This document shows positions 60,934 to 64,000 of a DNA stretch of 64,000 bases, piece after piece; the first letter of the stretch is position 1, and each line of letters starts with the position of its first letter. The notes beneath the pieces were generated by a model. That model was given only the letters and a program-made list of their open reading frames with translations, was not told the DNA's origin and made no database searches. The position numbers and the translations under genes were made by a program. The stretch spans positions 7,093,113-7,157,112 of the forward strand of contig CM039464.1 of assembly GCA_022414725.1 (NCBI GenBank), in the 5' to 3' direction. The stretch comes from Microglena sp. YARC (Eukaryota > Chlorophyta > Chlorophyceae > Chlamydomonadales > Chlamydomonadaceae).

Positions 60934-61165
60934 CTAAACTGGTGTGCTTTCTGACTTCTCCTCTCCTCCCCTCTCCTCCCTGACTGTCTCCACACCCACA
61001 GCAGCAGTTGCGTGTTCGGCCAAGCGCTGAAAGCGAGGGGTTTTGTGAACCCTTAGTGGTTTCTTCTCTCGGGGCATCACCCTCTGCCCATGCTCCTCAA
61101 GCTGTTCAAGGAGGGATGAGAAGTTCCATGCGTCACTGACCTTCAGGTCGCCAATGCTTTCTCGC
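60934..61165 (-). CDS. TRUB: TruB-family tRNA pseudouridine synthase, last exon
   Basis: 77 codons including TAG at 60,934-60,936. Acceptor ACCCTACAG|GCGAGAAAG (one base completes Arg): RESIGDLKVSDAWNFSSLLE, QLEEHGQRV, then a basic/acidic tail (PREKKPLRVHKTPRFQRL). Joined to 62,228 it gives AHLTSLR-RESIGDLKVSDAW, the end of the TruB catalytic domain (family pattern HL..LRR..IG.F....A). TruB makes pseudouridine 55 in the T-loop of tRNA. The tail after AW has no family counterpart that I recognise. Confidence 0.75.
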
Positions 61166-61235
61166 CTGTAGGGTGTTAGGTTTGCTTTGCTTTGGTTTGG
61201 TTTGAGGGCATCGATTGTGTGTGTGTTTGTGTGTG

Positions 61236-61303
<68 letters not shown>

Positions 61304-61575
61304 CCCTCTGCCCATGCTTCTCATGCTGTTCAAGGAGGGATAATAAGTCCCATGCGTCACTGACCTTCAGGTCGCCAATGCTTTCTCGCCTGTAGGGTGT
61401 TAGGTTTGGTTTGGTTTGTTTGTTTGGTTTGATTTGGTTTGAGGGTATCGATTGTGTGGGCGTGTGTGTGTGTTTAGTTTGGTTGAGTTTCTTACTTTGC
61501 TTTAGTTAGGGTTGGGTTGGGGTGCTCAAAGATCCGGTGTTGGTTTGATTTAATTTGGGTTGCTCAAAGATCCAG
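61166..61575 (-). repeat. Acceptor-side copy and (GT)n before TruB exon 60,934
   Basis: 61,305-61,415 repeats 61,085-61,180: on minus CCCTACAG|GCGAGAAAGCAT, TGGCGACCTGAAGGTCAGTG, ACGCATGG.ACTT, one full copy with its acceptor. (GT)n at 61,216-61,300 is (AC)n on the coding strand. 61,480-61,575 has a 50-bp GGTGCTCAAAGATCC repeat. Confidence 0.85.
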
Positions 61576-62227
61576 AGTTTAAATAAAATAAAATAAAACA
61601 AATAAATAAAATAAATAAATGCAAATACATACATATGGAGATATAATAACGACTAGTACATGACTCCTACCTGAGTGAGGTAAGGTGTGCGGCGGTACCA
61701 AGTTTCTGACCCAAGTCATGGGCCAAAGTTCTGACGTACGCATCCCTTCGCTGTGCTCCACAAATAAATGCACTAAATAAACAAATAAATAAAAAATGAA
61801 TGCGATAAACAAATAAATGTAGTTGATTAAAAAAAAAATGCAAAAAAATGAAAAGAAAAAAAATACAAATACATAAATATATTGATATAATAAGGACTAG
61901 ATCCTAGATCCTGGCTCATGGCTCATGGCTCCTACCTACATGGCTCCTACCTGAGTGGGGTAAGATGTGCGGCGGTCTCAAGACTTATTAAGAGTCATGG
62001 GCCAAGTATCTGTCATACGCCCGTTTGCTGACGTCCACAAATAAATGCAATAAATAAATGCAATAAATAAATAAATAAATAAATGAATGAATGAATACAC
62101 GAATACACGAATAAATGAATGAATGAATGAATACATATATAAATAAATAAATGCAATACATAAATGCAATAAATAAATAAATAAATAAATAAATACATGC
62201 AAAAAACGACTAGTAAATGGCTCCTAC
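61576..62227 (-). repeat. Donor-side junction array of TruB exon 62,228-62,332
   Basis: Two copies of the exon end plus donor, at 61,665-61,765 and 61,935-62,040 (minus: TGACTTGGGTCAGAAACTTG, CACACCTTACCTCACTCAG|, GTAGGAG). They are separated by (AAAT)n/(AATAAATG)n, T-rich on the coding strand. Confidence 0.85.
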
Positions 62228-62332
62228 CTGAGTGAGGTAAGGTGTGCAGCTGTCCCAAGTTTCTGACCCAAGTCGTGGGCCAGGGATCTGACATAGGTCC
62301 CTTTGCTGACCTCCACGAAGAAATGCACATAC
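62228..62332 (-). CDS. TRUB: TruB-family tRNA pseudouridine synthase, penultimate exon
   Basis: 105 nt. Acceptor CCTGTTGCAG|GTATGTG, donor CTCACTCAG|GTAGGAG. It encodes [56 protein letters not shown] is the most diagnostic C-terminal signature of TruB/Pus4 enzymes. The catalytic Asp and N-terminal part must be on exons to the right of the window or unrecognised in 62,333-64,000. Likely organellar or nuclear tRNA U55 modification. Confidence 0.85.
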
Positions 62333-62535
62333 CTGCAACAGGGAATGCAAGGGGTTAACAAGGGAACAGGGTGTAGGGGCTAACTTGGCAGTACAAAGCA
62401 ATACACACACACTAGCGACGACAAATGCAAGAGCTTTTCAATTTTGCAATCCTGTCACGGTTTCTACCTAGCCATGTAAATTAATTGAATGCATGTACTT
62501 GGTATGTCGATTAAATTAAACTCGCGGAATTCATT
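62333..62535. other. Intron; nothing recognised
   Basis: Unique sequence upstream of the TruB acceptor. No duplicated acceptor is seen here. Confidence 0.4.
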
Positions 62536-62795
62536 TTTTGGCGGAGACCCCTCTTCAAGGAGGCGGAAGCCCCCAGGGTTACCCCGTTGTCCGTTTGTGC
62601 GTCCGACCGACCGACCGACCGACCGACCGACCGACCGACCGACCGACCGACTCACCGACCGACCAACCGACCAACAAAGAAATTGAAGCCTGACACACCA
62701 GCCGACTGTCTCACAACTAAATGGCTTCGGTCAGCTCCAGTCATTCCGTTGCCAACACACTTGGCCTATTCCTGCGTCGCTTGCGTCGCTGCATA
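62536..62795 (+). mobile_element. Dispersed repeat D, copy 5
   Basis: TTTGGCGGAGACCCCTCTTC, GGAGGCGGAAGCCCCC head; (CCGA)n at 62,603-62,660; AAGCCTGACACACCAGCCGA, CTGTCTCACAACTAA; GTCGCTTGCGTCGCTGCATA end. The longest microsatellite of the five copies. Confidence 0.85.
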
Positions 62796-62835
62796 GGACT
62801 TGTCGCTGTAGCAAGACCTCAAGGCCCCCGTCGGT

Positions 62836-62985
62836 AAAAATATTGTTCGGGGTCAGTTCATTAGTGCCTTTTTGATTGAATCTCCTCCTGTCACGGTTGG
62901 GCAAGCCCCTTTAGCCTATTTGGCCTACCCCTGGACTGTAGCAACATACACACATACATGCATATAAGTTCTAAGGGGTTGACTT
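62836..62985 (+). repeat. Dispersed repeat P, best-preserved copy
   Basis: AATATTGTTCGGGGTCAGTT, CATTAGTGCCTTTTTGATTG, CTCCTGTCACGGTTGGGCAA, GCCCCTTTAGCCTATTTGGC, CTACCCCTGGACTGTAGCAA, then an (ACAT)n tail. About 150 bp, non-coding; the variable tetramer tail suggests a retroposon. Confidence 0.75.
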
Positions 62986-63394
62986 GGTGGCAGTACAAAC
63001 TATACAATAAGTACAATAGCTACAATCTGTACTTGTAACCTAGCAATAGCCATTCAAATATGCAGGCATTAGAAAAAGGCATTAAAGAAAGATGCAGGCA
63101 TTAAAAAGGCATTACAATAAGTTGCAGCCACTCAAAAAAGGCATTCAAAAAAGGATTCATGAAAGGCATTGAAAAAAAGATGCAGGCATTCAAACAAGTT
63201 TTTTTTTTAACCAATCAACCAACCAACAAACCAACTAACCATACTCAATGAACCAGGCAATCACGCAATTTACCAAGCAGAGTAAATAGGGAATTTATAA
63301 ATTTGGGAACTTGGGAATCTGTTTGATTAATTCGGTTATCAAGCAATTTACCAATTTACCAATCTACAAATCTACCATACTTATTATATTTGTA
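62986..63394. repeat. GCAGGCATTAAAAAAGGCATT repeats and AT-rich sequence
   Basis: 63,060-63,200: about six units of (GATGCAGGCATT)(AAAAAAGGCATT). The rest is A/T-rich with (CCAA)n at 63,215-63,240. No exon. Confidence 0.65.
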
Positions 63395-63790
63395 TTAGGG
63401 GTTACAGGTTCGGGGTTATTATTGTATTATTCTTGTATTAGGGTTCGGGGTTATTATTGTATTTTATTTGTATTACAGGTTCGGGGTTATTATTGTATTT
63501 TATTTGTATTAGGGGTTCGGGGTTATCATTGTATATCATTTGTTTTAGGGGTTCGGGTTATTATTGTATTTTATTTGTTTTAGGGGTTAGAAGTTAGTTT
63601 TAATTATTTTTTTATTAGGGGTTAGGGGTTAGGGGTTAGGGGTTAGGGTTAGGGGTTAGGGGTTAGGGTTAGGGGTTAGGGTTAGGGGTTAGGGGTTAGG
63701 GGTTAGGGGTTAGGGTTAGGGGTTAGGGGTTATTATTGATTTAATGTGTATTATGGGTTAGGGGTTAAGGGTTTAGGGGTTAAGGGTTTA
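63395..63790. repeat. TTAGGGG/TTCGGGG repeat, telomere-like block
   Basis: 63,395-63,590: about 37-bp units TTATTATTGTATTTTATTTG, TATTAGGGGTTCGGGG. 63,610-63,790: mixed TTAGGGG and TTAGGG heptamers/hexamers. It is interstitial and grades into the 37-bp units, so I read it as an intron satellite. Confidence 0.85.
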
Positions 63791-64000
63791 GGGTTTAGAT
63801 GTCACTCACTGAGTGTCTGCTGCGTCTCGTTGCACGCTAAATTTGCATCCCCCACCCAGCCCACCACCCAGCCCCACAACCACCCACCCTACACCCCACA
63901 CGCACCCACCCACAAACACCTAACCCCCACTTACTGAATGTCTGATGCATCTCATTGCACGCTAAATTTGCATCTCCTTGCCCTGCCCCCAACGCAGCCC
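63791..64000 (-). repeat. Two copies of an exon end plus donor at the window edge
   Basis: Minus: GATGCAAATTTAGCGTGCAA, (T/C)GAGA(T/C)GCA(T/G)CAGACA, (T/C)TCA|GT(A/G)AGT, at 63,797-63,855 and 63,923-63,980, with perfect GTAAGT/GTGAGT donors. The possible encoded end is GDANLACNEMHQTF. It may be an upstream TruB exon or another gene; the true exon would be at or beyond 64,000. Confidence 0.6.

Noticed and set aside
63610..63790. Chromosome end (telomere)
   Set aside because: Mixed heptamer/hexamer block is internal and grades into a non-telomeric 37-bp unit; coding-edge copies continue beyond it.

Overview
This is a 64 kb piece of a repeat-rich eukaryotic nuclear genome. Evidence: phase-consistent GT-AG spliceosomal introns, a Ty1/copia LTR retrotransposon, tRNA-derived SINEs and several MITE families with 8-bp target-site duplications (TSDs). 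Huge introns of simple tandem repeats and homopolymer runs up to 95 G would suit a microalga (green lineage), but this is inference and I cannot assign a species. The sequence has a 1,000-N gap (35,501-36,500). Irregular one-base indels in its simplest arrays look like unpolished long-read sequence.

Layout. 1-12,770: minus-strand exons of a PDR-type ABCG transporter (end of first transmembrane domain, linker, start of second ATPase). 12,835-17,316: plus-strand leucine-rich-repeat gene with one in-frame nonsense codon. 17,428-24,533: a MITE split by a complete Ty1/copia element (17,537-24,463) in minus orientation. 24,534-30,500: intergenic repeats, SINE and MITEs. 30,500-40,700: fragments of one or more unidentified genes, mainly minus strand, with long arrays around the N gap. 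40,850-44,200: SINEs, MITEs and tandem arrays. 44,290-57,065: plus-strand gene for an organellar-type ribosomal protein uL5 (last three exons). 57,100-60,730: cluster of MITEs, SINEs and other dispersed repeats. 60,934-62,332: last two exons (minus) of a TruB-family tRNA pseudouridine synthase. 63,795-64,000: another minus-strand exon edge.

The main discovery is how the introns are built. Around nearly every identifiable exon, the splice-junction segment itself (exon end plus adjoining intron end) has been amplified in tandem into the neighbouring intron. Copies of the exon 3' end with its 5' splice site fill the donor side of an intron, and copies of the 3' splice site plus exon start fill the acceptor side. 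In uL5 intron 49,285-56,641 there are about 29 donor-junction copies followed by about 16 acceptor-junction copies. The outermost junctions restore an unbroken reading frame with matching phases in all the recognised genes. On the transcribed strand donor-side arrays tend to be G/T-rich and acceptor-side arrays C/A- or T-rich, and transposons often sit at the boundary. This suggests a ratchet: junction-spanning duplications are neutral if splicing uses the outermost pair, so introns grow by copying their own ends.

The mobile elements act as clocks. A MITE that inserted into one uL5 junction copy was later duplicated with it (50,529-51,343). A SINE and the copia element each have an unoccupied paralogue of their target elsewhere in the window, which fixes their insertion points.
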